This document shows, one piece after another, positions 25,682 to 34,559 of a stretch of 38,576 nucleotides of DNA. Both the position numbers and the translations under genes were made by a program. The DNA is from Verrucomicrobiota bacterium. Lineage in GTDB: Bacteria > Verrucomicrobiota > Verrucomicrobiia > Opitutales > Opitutaceae. Within the stretch, counting starts at the first letter, position 1. Each line of letters starts with the position of its first letter. The stretch is taken from assembly GCA_023443455.1 (NCBI GenBank), contig JAEZUE010000057.1:1-38576 (forward strand). Direction: 5' to 3'. The notes under the pieces are model-generated. The model did no database searches and had not been told where the DNA came from. It was given only the letters and a program-made list of their open reading frames with translations.

Positions 25682-26554
25682 ATGCAAGTTCTCCCCCCAC
25701 TCACTCCCGCCTTCGCCGCGCCGGCGCCCGTCGAGACCCTGTTGCGCCCCGCCGACCTCGAAGCGTACGCGCGGGAGATGCCGATCGCCTCCGCCGTGCT
25801 GCCCCGACTGCAGGCACTGTTGCTCGCCGAGGAAACCAGCATCAGCGACATCGTCGATCTGGTCATGCTCGATCCCGGTCTGGCGATGCGCGTGATGCAG
25901 GCTGCCGGGAATCCGCGCTGCGGCTCCGGGCTCCCGGTCCACGGTCTTTCCGAAGCCCTGCTTCGCCTCGGGGCCGAGGAGGTCTACCGCGTGACAGCCG
26001 CCTTCGCGCTGAGCCGCTACCTCAACCGGCCGCTGCGCAGCTACGCGCTCGCCCCGGCGGTGTACTGGCGCCGTTCCCTCGCCTGCGCTCTCGCGATGGT
26101 CGATCTTGCGCCCGCTGCCGGGCTCGACATCCGCATCGCCTACACGGTGGGTCTGCTGCACGCACTGGGCATGGTCTTCATCGACCGCCACCTGCGCTGT
26201 GTCGGCGCGCCCAATCTGCGCTTCGGCCCGATGTCGCCATCGTTGCTGCCCAAGGCCGAAGTGATGCTGACCGGCATGCACCACGCCCGCGCCGCCGCGT
26301 TCGTGTTGCGCGCCTGGAACTTCGGCGAGGAGATCGTCGAACCGATCGAGCACCAGCTCGCCCCGGGTGGCTCGCTCAAGCACCGGGCCATGACCTCGCT
26401 TTTGGCCGAAGCCCGCGCCGTCGCCCTCGAGCTTTCCGCCAAGCTTCCGGCCCCGGGCGAATACAGTGCCACGCCGCTGGCCGAATTGCTGGGCGACGAG
26501 TGGCGGGGTTCCATCGCCGAGCAGTTGCTCGTCATCGAGGGCGCCGAGCCCTGA
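25682..26554 (+). CDS. HDOD-domain protein, 290 aa
   Basis: This is a cytoplasmic protein with an HDOD domain over roughly residues 35-235: the ISDIVDLVMLDPGLAMRVMQAAG motif region, then GLSEALLRLGAEEVYRVTAAFALS and the HD-like YTVGLLHALGMVFID. HDOD domains lack the catalytic HD pair and are found in regulators of signalling, motility or stress. No second output domain is fused. ATG 25682 is chosen because upstream in-frame sequence is a shadow of the protease gene. It is divergent from the protease and convergent with the aldo/keto-reductase-like gene. Confidence 0.8.
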   Translation: MQVLPPLTPAFAAPAPVETLLRPADLEAYAREMPIASAVLPRLQALLLAEETSISDIVDLVMLDPGLAMRVMQAAGNPRCGSGLPVHGLSEALLRLGAEEVYRVTAAFALSRYLNRPLRSYALAPAVYWRRSLACALAMVDLAPAAGLDIRIAYTVGLLHALGMVFIDRHLRCVGAPNLRFGPMSPSLLPKAEVMLTGMHHARAAAFVLRAWNFGEEIVEPIEHQLAPGGSLKHRAMTSLLAEARAVALELSAKLPAPGEYSATPLAELLGDEWRGSIAEQLLVIEGAEP

Positions 26555-26646
26555 TCCTGCACGTGGTGGCGGTCGCCAGGGCCGTCGACCGGGCGCGGAG
26601 AACCGGGCCTTCCGGCGAGCTCCGACACCATACGCCGCGCGGGCCG

Positions 26647-27480
26647 CTACCGCAGCGACCGCTTGCTGCGCGTCTCCTGCAACTGCACACCGGAGCTGCG
26701 GCGCTCGAGGAAACCGAGCGAAAGCTCGACCGACTCCTTCGCCTCGTCGGCCGTGGTCGTGCCGATCGTGACCATGTCGCAGTCGCGCAGGGTCGCCCAG
26801 ACGAAGGCCAGCCCGACCGGCGGCAGGATTTTGCCGGCGGCCAGCGGCTTGATCGTCATCACGGGTTTCTTCGCCTCCTGGATCACCTTCATCACCCAGT
26901 CGACCTCGACCTGCATCAGGAAACCGGAGGAGTTGTAGAGCTGGATGTAGGTCTCGATGTCGGCGTTCTGCTTGTCCGCATACACCACCGCCTCGGGCAT
27001 GTGGGTCGAAAGCCCGGGCACCATGCCGCGCTCGCGGATCATCCTCGTGTACACGTCGAGGTCGCGGATCAACCCGGCGCGTCGGTCGATGAGGGCGTCG
27101 GTCACGCACTGGTGCGGCAGACAGAACGTCGCCCCGGCCTGCTGGCAGAAGTCGAACGCCGCCTGCGGCGAGTCCGCCGCCGCACAGGCCGGATCGAGGC
27201 TGAACGCCGGCGTGAGCACGAGGATCGCCTTCCGGCCGGCCCGCTGCTCGGCCAGCCGCACGGCCTCGATCAGCAGCGGCGAGGCGGGGCCCATCACCGT
27301 ATCGACTCCGTAGGACAGGAAGGTCCCGATCACCTCGGCGATCTTCTCGCGGGTCTGGTACTCCTTGATGAACTTGTCCTTGGCCAGGCTCGTGTGCGAG
27401 TAGCCGAGAAACCAGTTGGTGCCGACGATGAGCCGGGAAAGCGAAACGCCACCGACGGTGGTGCGGGGAAAGGCATTCAT
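26647..27480 (-). CDS. Aldo/keto-reductase-like TIM-barrel protein
   Basis: This 277-aa cytoplasmic protein starts with a VSLSRLIVGTNWFLGYSHTS segment and ends with MTIKPLAAGKI ... MVTIGTTTADEAKESV. The end resembles the C-terminal NADP-loop region of aldo/keto reductases. The canonical catalytic Tyr and Lys pattern is not obvious, so enzymatic activity is uncertain. A 7-bp GC-only hairpin (27483-27501) lies right against its ATG, and no Shine-Dalgarno is visible. It is the last gene of the minus-strand set with the Rid protein (66 bp upstream) and the THI5-like lipoprotein. Confidence 0.65.
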   Translation of the reverse strand: MNAFPRTTVGGVSLSRLIVGTNWFLGYSHTSLAKDKFIKEYQTREKIAEVIGTFLSYGVDTVMGPASPLLIEAVRLAEQRAGRKAILVLTPAFSLDPACAAADSPQAAFDFCQQAGATFCLPHQCVTDALIDRRAGLIRDLDVYTRMIRERGMVPGLSTHMPEAVVYADKQNADIETYIQLYNSSGFLMQVEVDWVMKVIQEAKKPVMTIKPLAAGKILPPVGLAFVWATLRDCDMVTIGTTTADEAKESVELSLGFLERRSSGVQLQETRSKRSLR

Positions 27481-27482
27481 GG

Positions 27483-27501
27483 GGGGGCGGGAAACGCCCC
27501 C
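27483..27501 (-). promoter_or_regulatory. GC hairpin covering the translation start region
   Basis: GGGGGCG (27483-27489) pairs with CGCCCCC (27495-27501) around a 5-nt loop, ending 2 bp before the ATG of the aldo/keto-reductase-like gene. In the mRNA it would occupy the ribosome-binding position. It may dampen translation or act as an intercistronic RNA-stability element. Confidence 0.4.
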
Positions 27502-27546
27502 GAAGCTACGCGAAGCGGCGCGCCCAACGGAAGCGCGAAAGCGGCC

Positions 27547-28008
27547 CTACCCCTTCAGCTCCGCCACGACCTGGATCTCGACGGTGCAGTTGCGCGGCAA
27601 CCCCGCCACCGCGACCGCCGCCCGCGCGTGCTTCCCGGCCTCGCCGAAGACCTGCACGAAAAGGTCGCTCGCGCCGTTGATCACCGCCGGGCTTTCCGAA
27701 AATCCGGATACGCCGTTGACGAAGCCCCCGACGAACACGATGCGCGCCACGGCATCGAGGCTGCCGGTGGCGGCCTTGATGTTGGCGAGCGTATTGAGCG
27801 CACAGATCTTCGCCGCCTCGTAGCCGCTCTCGACCGTCTGCTCGGCGCCGACCTGCCCGGAATGCGTGACCTTGCCGTCGAGGGCGCAGATCGTCCCGGC
27901 CAGGTACAGCAGATTGCCGGTGCGGACAAAGGGGACGTAGTTGCCCGCCGCTGCCGGGGCGGCGGGGAGCGCGAGGCCGAGCTGTTGGAGAGTGTCTTCG
28001 ATGCTCAT
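27547..28008 (-). CDS. Rid (YjgF/UK114) family protein
   Basis: This 153-aa protein is of the Rid superfamily, longer at the N-terminus than classical RidA (~128 aa) and like the YjgF_like_1 branch. RidA hydrolyses reactive enamine/imine intermediates made by PLP enzymes; other branches have unknown substrates. The family core is visible: NYVPFVRTGNLLYLAGT (residues ~24-40), then GYEAAKICALNTLANIKAA, and the C-terminal HARAAVAVAGLPRNCTVEIQ with the conserved active-site Arg. ATG 28008 overlaps the stop of the THI5-like lipoprotein gene by 4 bp (ATGA), so the two are translationally coupled. Confidence 0.88.
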   Translation of the reverse strand: MSIEDTLQQLGLALPAAPAAAGNYVPFVRTGNLLYLAGTICALDGKVTHSGQVGAEQTVESGYEAAKICALNTLANIKAATGSLDAVARIVFVGGFVNGVSGFSESPAVINGASDLFVQVFGEAGKHARAAVAVAGLPRNCTVEIQVVAELKG

Positions 28009-29039
28009 GGTGTCTGGAGTCCCTCCATCGGATAGGCGCCCTCGATGGGCACAAGATCGAAACGGGCCACTGCCGAGAGCGAGAGTGCTCCGTCCACCAG
28101 TCCGGTCGCCTGCATGCGTTCGAGATCGCGCGCGATGCGCTCCCGCGCGATTCTCCCGGTTCGTTCGCCCTCCGCGGCCCGGCCCTCGACGAGCCGCAGT
28201 TCCCGCATGCGTGCCAGTGAATGCAGCATCGTCTCCTCGGCCATTCCGGGATTCGCCGCCGCGATGGCCCGAAACGCCGGCGTGGGATCGCCGCCGAGCA
28301 GGTCGTTGTAGCCCGCGATCGTGGCCGCGAGGAAGCGTCGGATCGCCTCCGGATTCTTCTCCGCGAAATCCCGCGACGAATAGATCACCCGATAGGGATC
28401 GTAGCCCGAATCCGCCAGGAGCAGCGCGCCGACCTTCGCCCCAAGCCTCTCCGCCACGAAGGGCTCCTGCGTCACGAAACACTTTCGCACCAGCGACTCG
28501 TCCACCACGAAGCCGGCCAGGTCCGCCGTCGCGGGCCGCAGATCGAAGCGCACCCGTTGCGTGCTCTGCAGATAATCGACCCAGGCGAGATCCCCGGAGG
28601 CGACGACCGTGCGGCCGTCCAGATCCCGAACGCTCCGCAGAGGCCGTGTCCGGTGAAACATCAACCCCACCGGGCTGTGCTGCATCTCGGCCCCGACGAT
28701 CACCAACGGCTTGCCGCGCGAAGCCGCCACCAACACGCAGTTGCCATCGCCCGCACCGATGTCGGCCACCCCCGCCGCCACGTTTTCTTTCGAGGGCACA
28801 CCGGGGCCGCCGCCGTGGATCTCCACCTGGAGCCCGAGCGCGCGGTAGTAGCCGCGCGCCTGTGCCTGATAATAGCCCCCGGACTCGATCTGCGGCAACC
28901 AGTCGATCTGCAACCGGAGCAGCCGTGGCTTCTCCTCCGAAAAAGCCTCCACGAGGGGCGCCTTCTCGCGGGCACAGCCGCCCACGACAGCCACCAAAGC
29001 CACGGCCGCAACCCTCGACAGCAGACACACCAAGCGCAT
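28005..29039 (-). CDS. THI5/NMT1-like ABC substrate-binding lipoprotein
   Basis: This 344-aa periplasmic binding protein is of the NMT1/THI5-like (SsuA/ThiY) type. These bind small solutes such as thiamine precursors, sulfonates or nitrate and feed an ABC importer. The lipobox is VGGC with Cys 22, after a hydrophobic signal. The domain starts around residue 38 (LRLQIDWLPQIESGGYYQAQ ... GYYRALGLQVEI) and has the typical motifs PSKENVAAGVADIG and VGLMFHRTRPLRSVRDLDGR. ATG 29039 is used; the earlier in-frame start 29051 is a TTG. No permease or ATPase of this type is in the window, so the importer must be encoded elsewhere. Confidence 0.87.
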   Translation of the reverse strand: MRLVCLLSRVAAVALVAVVGGCAREKAPLVEAFSEEKPRLLRLQIDWLPQIESGGYYQAQARGYYRALGLQVEIHGGGPGVPSKENVAAGVADIGAGDGNCVLVAASRGKPLVIVGAEMQHSPVGLMFHRTRPLRSVRDLDGRTVVASGDLAWVDYLQSTQRVRFDLRPATADLAGFVVDESLVRKCFVTQEPFVAERLGAKVGALLLADSGYDPYRVIYSSRDFAEKNPEAIRRFLAATIAGYNDLLGGDPTPAFRAIAAANPGMAEETMLHSLARMRELRLVEGRAAEGERTGRIARERIARDLERMQATGLVDGALSLSAVARFDLVPIEGAYPMEGLQTP

Positions 29040-29094
29040 GCGGCCACCCAAACGACGTCACCACGCTCTGGCAACAAGGGAGAACCGCACGGGC

Positions 29095-29131
29095 GAAACA
29101 ATCGGGCGGCGACGACCTCGCCGCCGCCCGA
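29095..29131 (-). terminator. Rho-independent terminator of the 905-aa secreted protein gene
   Basis: On the minus strand a 10-bp stem TCGGGCGGCG / CGCCGCCCGA (29122-29131 with 29102-29111) with a 10-nt loop is followed by TTGTTTC. It starts just after the stop at 29142 and separates that gene from the THI5-like lipoprotein gene. Confidence 0.75.
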
Positions 29132-29141
29132 CAATCACGCC

Positions 29142-31859
29142 CTACTCCGCCGAGAGGCGCAGCCGGTAGAACTCCCGGGCGGCGCCCGCCGTCGGCATGA
29201 GCCGCCAGACCACCTTCTCGAAGCCGCAGCCGCAGTCGCTCACTGCCTCGTCGATCTCGGAGGCTGCCACCGGCGCCCAGTTCACCAGATCCGGGGAGCG
29301 TTCCAGGCCGAAGCCGACCCCGGAGATCCCCGCCCGGCGCCGGAAGGCGAACGCCGCCGCGCCGGCCTCCACCGCCTCGCAACCGAGCACGTTGGCCAGC
29401 TCCGCACCCGCCACGTTCGGGTCCGTGCCCAACGTGTATTCTAACATATTGGACACGCCGTCCCCGTCCGGGTCGGCCTGCCGTCCCCACACCGTCGCCT
29501 CGAGCGCCGGATCGGCGAGCTGGCCGTCCGTGAACGGCCCGTGTTGCCACAGCTCGTAGAGGTGCGGCGCGGGCTCGTCGGTGTACGTGATCTCAAGATA
29601 CGGACCGGGGTCGTACTCCGAGGCCTTGAGCCCGATCGTCGTCACCGGGCTGTGCACCATCGCCAGGCCGTGGTTCGGCACCGCGCCGGCCGCCCACTTC
29701 TGCACGAGCAGCGTGATGTCGGCCGCCGGATAGTAGACATGGTCCCAGTTCTGCGAACCCGACTGCTGTTCGATCCGCCCCACCAACTCCGCCCCATCCC
29801 CGCCGGCGGTGGTCCACGGCACGCCTGCCGAGGCGTTGTTCCAGGTGACTGTCCCCGCATCCCAAGGACTGGTGATCCGATACAGGTCGAGGAACTGGCC
29901 GGCCTGATAATTCGTCTGCGCCCAGACATAGAAGCCGACGCGCGCCTGCACCACCCGTCGACCCTGCAGCGCCGCGGGCAGCGCGAAACGGATCACGAAA
30001 CGGTCGATCGTGCTCACGTACGACGTGCCTCCGTAGTTGCTCGTCGGTTGATCGGCGAAAAGAAACGCGTCGACGATCTGCGCCGTGCCTTCGAGGCGGA
30101 CCGTGTGCACCTCCTGGCTTGGATCCAGCGTGTCCACCGTCACGGCCGACGACTGCGCGGACTCGTTTCCGGCGCCGTCGATCGCCGCCACCCGATAGGA
30201 ATAGGCGGTCGCCGCCGAGAGCCCGGTGTCCGAATACGCCGTGGTCGTCACCGTCCCCACGTGGGCTCCGTCGCGATAGACGCGATAGCCGACCACGGCG
30301 ACAGAGTCGGTGGAGGCGTTCCAGGAAAGCTCGGCGGTCGTGCTCGTCACCGCACCGGCGGCAAGACCGGTCGGAATCGACGGTGGCTCCACGTCGCTCG
30401 GGTCGATGGTCTCGCCCACGACCTGCGCCGAAAGCCCGGACTGGTTTCCCGCCGCATCGAACGCGGCGACGCGATAGACATGGGCCGTCGCGGCCGCCAA
30501 ACCCTGATCCTCGAACGAGGTGCCGGGCACCGACTGGACCAGCGTGCCGTCGCGATAGATCCGGTAGCCGGCGACGCCGATGTTGTCGGTCGCCGCCGAC
30601 CAACTGAGCAGCACGCTGCTCGCGGTCACGCCGTCGACCTGCAAGCCGGCGGGCACGCTCGGCGCCTCGGCGTCGAGCGGGACCGGAGTCTCCACGGCCA
30701 CGGCGGCACTGTCCGCGGAAGCGAGCGTGGCGCCGTTGATCGCGCGCACGGTGTAACTGTACGACTGCCCCGCCTCGACCGTCGTATCCGAGAACGTGGT
30801 TCCGGTGGCGAAGCCCCGCACCACGCCCCCGCGATAGACCCGATAGCCCGCGATGCCCGATTCCGTATCGGCGGCGGCGTCCCACGCGAGATCGACATGA
30901 TCGTACGCCACCGTCACCGCGCGCGGATTGCCGGGGACCGATGGCGGCGTGGCATCCTCGATCGGTCCGGCCCAACCGGCGATCCGGGCGAAGAGGTGCC
31001 AGACCGCGTAGGCCTTGCGGTTGGCGTTGAGCGGCTGCGAATGCGCCGAACCGCAGGAGTACCAGTCGACGTCCTGGGTGTGCGAGTTCTGCCAGTCGAC
31101 GGCCCAGTTGCGGTCGCGGCTGCCGTTGCCGTCGCTGTCGTAGTGGCATTCGTCATTGGCGAACAACTCCATGTAGTCGACCAGCCCGTCCGGGTCGAAG
31201 CTCTCGATGTCCGCGAAGTCGAAGAGGAGCCGGTTGTTTGCCCGGCAGTGCGCGCGGATCTGCTCGTTGCGCCGATGCACGTTGCCGGAGACTCCGCCCC
31301 CGTTGAGGTGGCCGGTCATGTAGACGAAGTGCACATTCGGAAAATCGGCCACCAGTCCGTCCATCAGATCCAAATAGAGTTGAATATCCTCCGGCAAGCC
31401 GTCGACCTGGCCGCACCACGACCACATGATGACGTTCACCTCGGGGTGGGTCGCCAGATACGCACGGGTCGCCGCCTCCCAGGCGGTGCGGTTGGGGTTG
31501 CCGAGATCGCTGGCCCCCGAGCCGCCGAAGTTGCCGTAGAAGTCGCGGTAGTCGAGCGCACCGCCCGTGCCGCCGCTGTTGAACGTGAACAGATTGTCGG
31601 AGAAGCCGTCCGACGGCTTGGCGTTCATGAACGCGACCAGGCCGGACATGCCGTCGGTGATCTGGCTGCCGTGCGAAGTATGTCCGTACGCGATGCGCAG
31701 GGTCTGCTTGGCCTGCAGGATCGCGGCCTCGGGTACCACGTTGAGATTGGTGCAGTTGTGGTCGGCGATGACACCTTGGCCCAGAGCGCAGGCGGCCGAC
31801 AACGCCAGCGCCGCCGCCGCACCGCGCAGCGCCGCCGGAACGAATCGATGATGAAGCAT
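29142..31859 (-). CDS. Large secreted multidomain protein with three fibronectin-III domains
   Basis: This 905-aa exported protein has an N-terminal signal peptide (residues 1-29, ALSAACALGQG). An N-terminal domain spans ~35-285 with GHTSHGSQ, an IMWSWCGQVDG motif and VYMTGHLNGGG; it may be a hydrolase fold of SGNH type, but I cannot place the catalytic residues. Three FN3 domains follow at ~300-390, ~395-485 and ~490-580 (each with PSxPxxL and YRVYRDG/YRVYRGG). A DNRLRE/CBM96-like jelly-roll is at ~583-760 (NYGGTSYVSTIDRFVIRF, WDAGTVTWNN). A thrombospondin-type calcium loop DPDGDGVSNMLEYTLGTDPN is at ~795. The ~80-residue C-terminal domain ends REFYRLRLSAE, as in verrucomicrobial surface proteins. 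It likely acts on or binds polysaccharide outside the cell. Confidence 0.85.
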   Translation of the reverse strand: MLHHRFVPAALRGAAAALALSAACALGQGVIADHNCTNLNVVPEAAILQAKQTLRIAYGHTSHGSQITDGMSGLVAFMNAKPSDGFSDNLFTFNSGGTGGALDYRDFYGNFGGSGASDLGNPNRTAWEAATRAYLATHPEVNVIMWSWCGQVDGLPEDIQLYLDLMDGLVADFPNVHFVYMTGHLNGGGVSGNVHRRNEQIRAHCRANNRLLFDFADIESFDPDGLVDYMELFANDECHYDSDGNGSRDRNWAVDWQNSHTQDVDWYSCGSAHSQPLNANRKAYAVWHLFARIAGWAGPIEDATPPSVPGNPRAVTVAYDHVDLAWDAAADTESGIAGYRVYRGGVVRGFATGTTFSDTTVEAGQSYSYTVRAINGATLASADSAAVAVETPVPLDAEAPSVPAGLQVDGVTASSVLLSWSAATDNIGVAGYRIYRDGTLVQSVPGTSFEDQGLAAATAHVYRVAAFDAAGNQSGLSAQVVGETIDPSDVEPPSIPTGLAAGAVTSTTAELSWNASTDSVAVVGYRVYRDGAHVGTVTTTAYSDTGLSAATAYSYRVAAIDGAGNESAQSSAVTVDTLDPSQEVHTVRLEGTAQIVDAFLFADQPTSNYGGTSYVSTIDRFVIRFALPAALQGRRVVQARVGFYVWAQTNYQAGQFLDLYRITSPWDAGTVTWNNASAGVPWTTAGGDGAELVGRIEQQSGSQNWDHVYYPAADITLLVQKWAAGAVPNHGLAMVHSPVTTIGLKASEYDPGPYLEITYTDEPAPHLYELWQHGPFTDGQLADPALEATVWGRQADPDGDGVSNMLEYTLGTDPNVAGAELANVLGCEAVEAGAAAFAFRRRAGISGVGFGLERSPDLVNWAPVAASEIDEAVSDCGCGFEKVVWRLMPTAGAAREFYRLRLSAE

Positions 31860-32005
31860 GATGGTAGTCTCGTTGTGTGGGGCGGCTGGATTTCCGCCGA
31901 AACTACTCCCAAGGAACCCGTTCCGGCGGTCGCTGCGTGCTACACCCGGTGCCACCCCTCCGGAAAGCCCGTATTCCGCCTCGCCGGCAACTGACGGAAA
32001 ATCGA

Positions 32006-33988
32006 TCAACGCCCCCGCCGCAGCGCCCGCACCGAGACGAACGCGCTCGAGCCGAGCATCAGCAACGCCGCCACGACCGGATGCAGCCAGCCGGCCGCCG
32101 CCACCCCCATGCCGAGCACATTGTATCCGGCGGCAAAACGCAGGTTCGCGGCCACGCCGGCGCGAACCCCACGCGCCAGCCGAATCGCCGCCGGGAGAAA
32201 GCGGAGATCCTCACCAAGGAACACCGCCGGCGATGCCGCCCGGGCCAGTGCCGCGCCGCCGCCCATGGCGATCGCGGTATCCGCCTCGGCCATCGCCGGT
32301 GCGTCGTTGATGCCGTCGCCGAGAAACGCCACCACCTGCCCGCTCGCCCGCAACTCGGCGATCCGCAGCCGTTTGCCCTCCGGGCTCAAGCCCGCCCGCA
32401 CCGGCACCCGACCGAAGTCCGCCTCACCGGCCGCCGGGTCCCCGGAGAGGATTTCCGCCTCCACCCCGAGTTCCTCCAGCTGCGAAAACACCTCCCGCAC
32501 GCCCTCCCGCCACCGCTCGCCCAACACGATCGTTGCCGCCGGCTCCCCGCCCACGCTCACCCGCACCATGCGGGCATCGCTCCCCGCCGCCTCGAGCCCC
32601 AACCACCGGGGCGAACCCACGCGTACTTCGAGGCCGTCGACCGACGCCATCACCCCGCACCCCGGCTCGATCCGGAGTGCCGCCACCACGGGCCCGGCGC
32701 CCGCCGGCAACGCCAACGCCCGGGCGATCGGATGCCCGAGCCCACGCTCCACCGCCCCGACCGCAGCCCGCAGCCATGGCTCGCGCCCGGCCCATCCGTC
32801 CTGTACCCGCCACTCGAGCACCGCGAGCGCGTCGCCGGAGAGCGTGCCGGTCTTGTCGAAACAGACCCGTTCCACCCGCGCCAGTCCGTCGAGCACGTCG
32901 CCCGTGCGCGCCACGAGCCCGAGCTCCGCGCACCGCGCCAGCCCCTGCCAGACCGCCAACGGCGTCGCCAATCCCAGGGCACAGGGGCACGCCACCAGCA
33001 GCACCGCCATGCTGTTGAACAGCCCCGCCACCCACCCGCCCGCCAGCGCCCACCCGACGAATGTCCCCCCGGCGACCAGCACGACAAACGGCAGGAACAC
33101 CGCCGCGAGACGGTCGGCCTGCCGTTGCAGCTCCGAGGGCGCGAGGCGGGCGGCGGCCACCGCCGAGAGCACCGTATCGAGCCGCCGAGCACCGCCGGCG
33201 GCCACCACCTCGACCTCGAGTTCCCCGTCGATGGCGAACGTGCCGGCATGCACCCGGTCGCCCGGCCCGCGCGCCTGCGGACGCCACTCGCCCGTCATCG
33301 CCGTCTCCTGGATGAAGCTGCACCCCGCCCGGATCACGCCGTCCACGCACACGGGCCCGCCCGGCCTCACCCGCACCAGGCTCCCGGTCGCCACGGCCGC
33401 GACGGGCGAACACGTGCCGTCGACCAGTTCCGCCGTCTCGAAACGTTCGCGGGTCTCGTCGACCGCGCGCAACGCCTTCGCCCGCGACCGCGCACCGAGC
33501 GTTTTCCCGGCCGCGTAGACCGCGAGCAGGATCGAGATCACCTCGTAGTAGACCGCGCCCGTGCGCCCGAACGTCGCGGTCAACGACGCCGTGAACGCGC
33601 CGCACAAGGTCACCAAAAAAAGCTGCTCGACCGCGACCCGCCCCGCCCGAGCCGTGCGCCAAGCCTCCCGCACCATCGGCGGCAGCAGCAGCATGCACAC
33701 GACCGCGGCCGCCACGATCAATCCGCCATGCACCACCCAATACGAAGCGCCCTCCGGCGGCGTGGCGTTCACCGCCAGACTGAGGACCATGCTTTGGCCG
33801 GCCACCACCGCCGCCACCCCGATCCGCCACCAGGCGCGCAGCACCGCGCCATGGTCGAGCTCCACTCCCGGCGCGGGACCATCGGCGGTGGTCGGATCGT
33901 TGGCATCGGTCTCCATGGACCCCGCAAGGTCGATGGACCGGCGCCCCGGGGCAAGCCTGCGCGGGCCCGCCCGGGTGTTCTTCTTCAC
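32006..33988 (-). CDS. P1B-type heavy-metal-translocating ATPase (copper type)
   Basis: This 660-aa inner-membrane pump transports Cu(I) or a similar soft metal. Motifs: TGEW actuator (~229), CPC metal site in TM6 (~334), DKTGT phosphorylation motif (~379), GHP of the nucleotide domain (~419), and GDGINDAPAM (~559). The last helix has MLGSS, as in copper ATPases. The N-terminus has no heavy-metal-associated CxxC domain, unlike most CopA, which resembles the CcoI/FixI type that loads copper into cytochrome oxidase. No oxidase genes are near, so export remains possible. The start GTG 33988 gives 660 aa; an ATG at 33916 would remove 24 residues. It is divergent from the 145-aa gene at 34043. Confidence 0.87.
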   Translation of the reverse strand: MKKNTRAGPRRLAPGRRSIDLAGSMETDANDPTTADGPAPGVELDHGAVLRAWWRIGVAAVVAGQSMVLSLAVNATPPEGASYWVVHGGLIVAAAVVCMLLLPPMVREAWRTARAGRVAVEQLFLVTLCGAFTASLTATFGRTGAVYYEVISILLAVYAAGKTLGARSRAKALRAVDETRERFETAELVDGTCSPVAAVATGSLVRVRPGGPVCVDGVIRAGCSFIQETAMTGEWRPQARGPGDRVHAGTFAIDGELEVEVVAAGGARRLDTVLSAVAAARLAPSELQRQADRLAAVFLPFVVLVAGGTFVGWALAGGWVAGLFNSMAVLLVACPCALGLATPLAVWQGLARCAELGLVARTGDVLDGLARVERVCFDKTGTLSGDALAVLEWRVQDGWAGREPWLRAAVGAVERGLGHPIARALALPAGAGPVVAALRIEPGCGVMASVDGLEVRVGSPRWLGLEAAGSDARMVRVSVGGEPAATIVLGERWREGVREVFSQLEELGVEAEILSGDPAAGEADFGRVPVRAGLSPEGKRLRIAELRASGQVVAFLGDGINDAPAMAEADTAIAMGGGAALARAASPAVFLGEDLRFLPAAIRLARGVRAGVAANLRFAAGYNVLGMGVAAAGWLHPVVAALLMLGSSAFVSVRALRRGR

Positions 33989-34042
33989 ACATTATTCCGG
34001 AAACATCCCGCCCAGCGGTGTGTCCGAGGCGCCAAACCCGAG

Positions 34043-34480
34043 ATGGACACCAACTGCCACGACCGACTGCGCCGCGCCTTCCGTGCGGCAATTTTCCGCA
34101 CCGAACGGCTTCGCCTCGCCGGCCGCGATGCCGAGGCCGCGGAACAGTTGTCCCTCGAGCGAGCGGCCACCCAGGCGCAACTCGCCACCGCGGGAGAACC
34201 CGATCCGGCGGCCACCCTGCGCCGCTGGCACGACGAGGACCTCGCCGCCTTCGACTTCGCCCACCTGCTCGGCGAACTGGTGGCCGAACGCATCGGCGGA
34301 ACCCCTCGCGAGAGCGCGCCCGCCGCCACCGTCGGTTCGTATCCCTCCGTTCCTGACGCGCCGGCTTCGGCCGTGCCGCAGCAGGCCTTTCCGCCCCCGC
34401 CCACCGGCATTCCGGGTCTTGCGGACCTGCTCGACGACATGCTCTCCCAGGATCGCCGCCGCGGCGCGCCCCATCGTTAG
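34043..34480 (+). CDS. Hypothetical protein with Pro-rich linker, upstream of an actin-like gene
   Basis: This 145-aa protein has an N-terminal charged helical part (~5-85, including RLRRAFRAAIFRTERLRLAG and RRWHDEDLAAFDFAHLLGEL). A Pro/Ala/Ser linker follows at ~88-120 (PQQAFPPPPTG), then a short C-terminal helix (GLADLLDDMLSQDRRR). The linker-plus-helix tail looks like a flexible tether or docking peptide. It lies 79 bp before the actin-like gene on the same strand, so a functional link is plausible. The family is not recognised. ATG 34043 is used; the frame is open upstream but overlaps the opposite-strand ATPase gene. Confidence 0.65.
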   Translation: MDTNCHDRLRRAFRAAIFRTERLRLAGRDAEAAEQLSLERAATQAQLATAGEPDPAATLRRWHDEDLAAFDFAHLLGELVAERIGGTPRESAPAATVGSYPSVPDAPASAVPQQAFPPPPTGIPGLADLLDDMLSQDRRRGAPHR

Positions 34481-34559
34481 CCACGCTTTCCCCGGCCCGC
34501 CCCGCTACCCCCACGAGCGAGCCCCGGACACAAAAACCATACCGATACAAACACACGAC

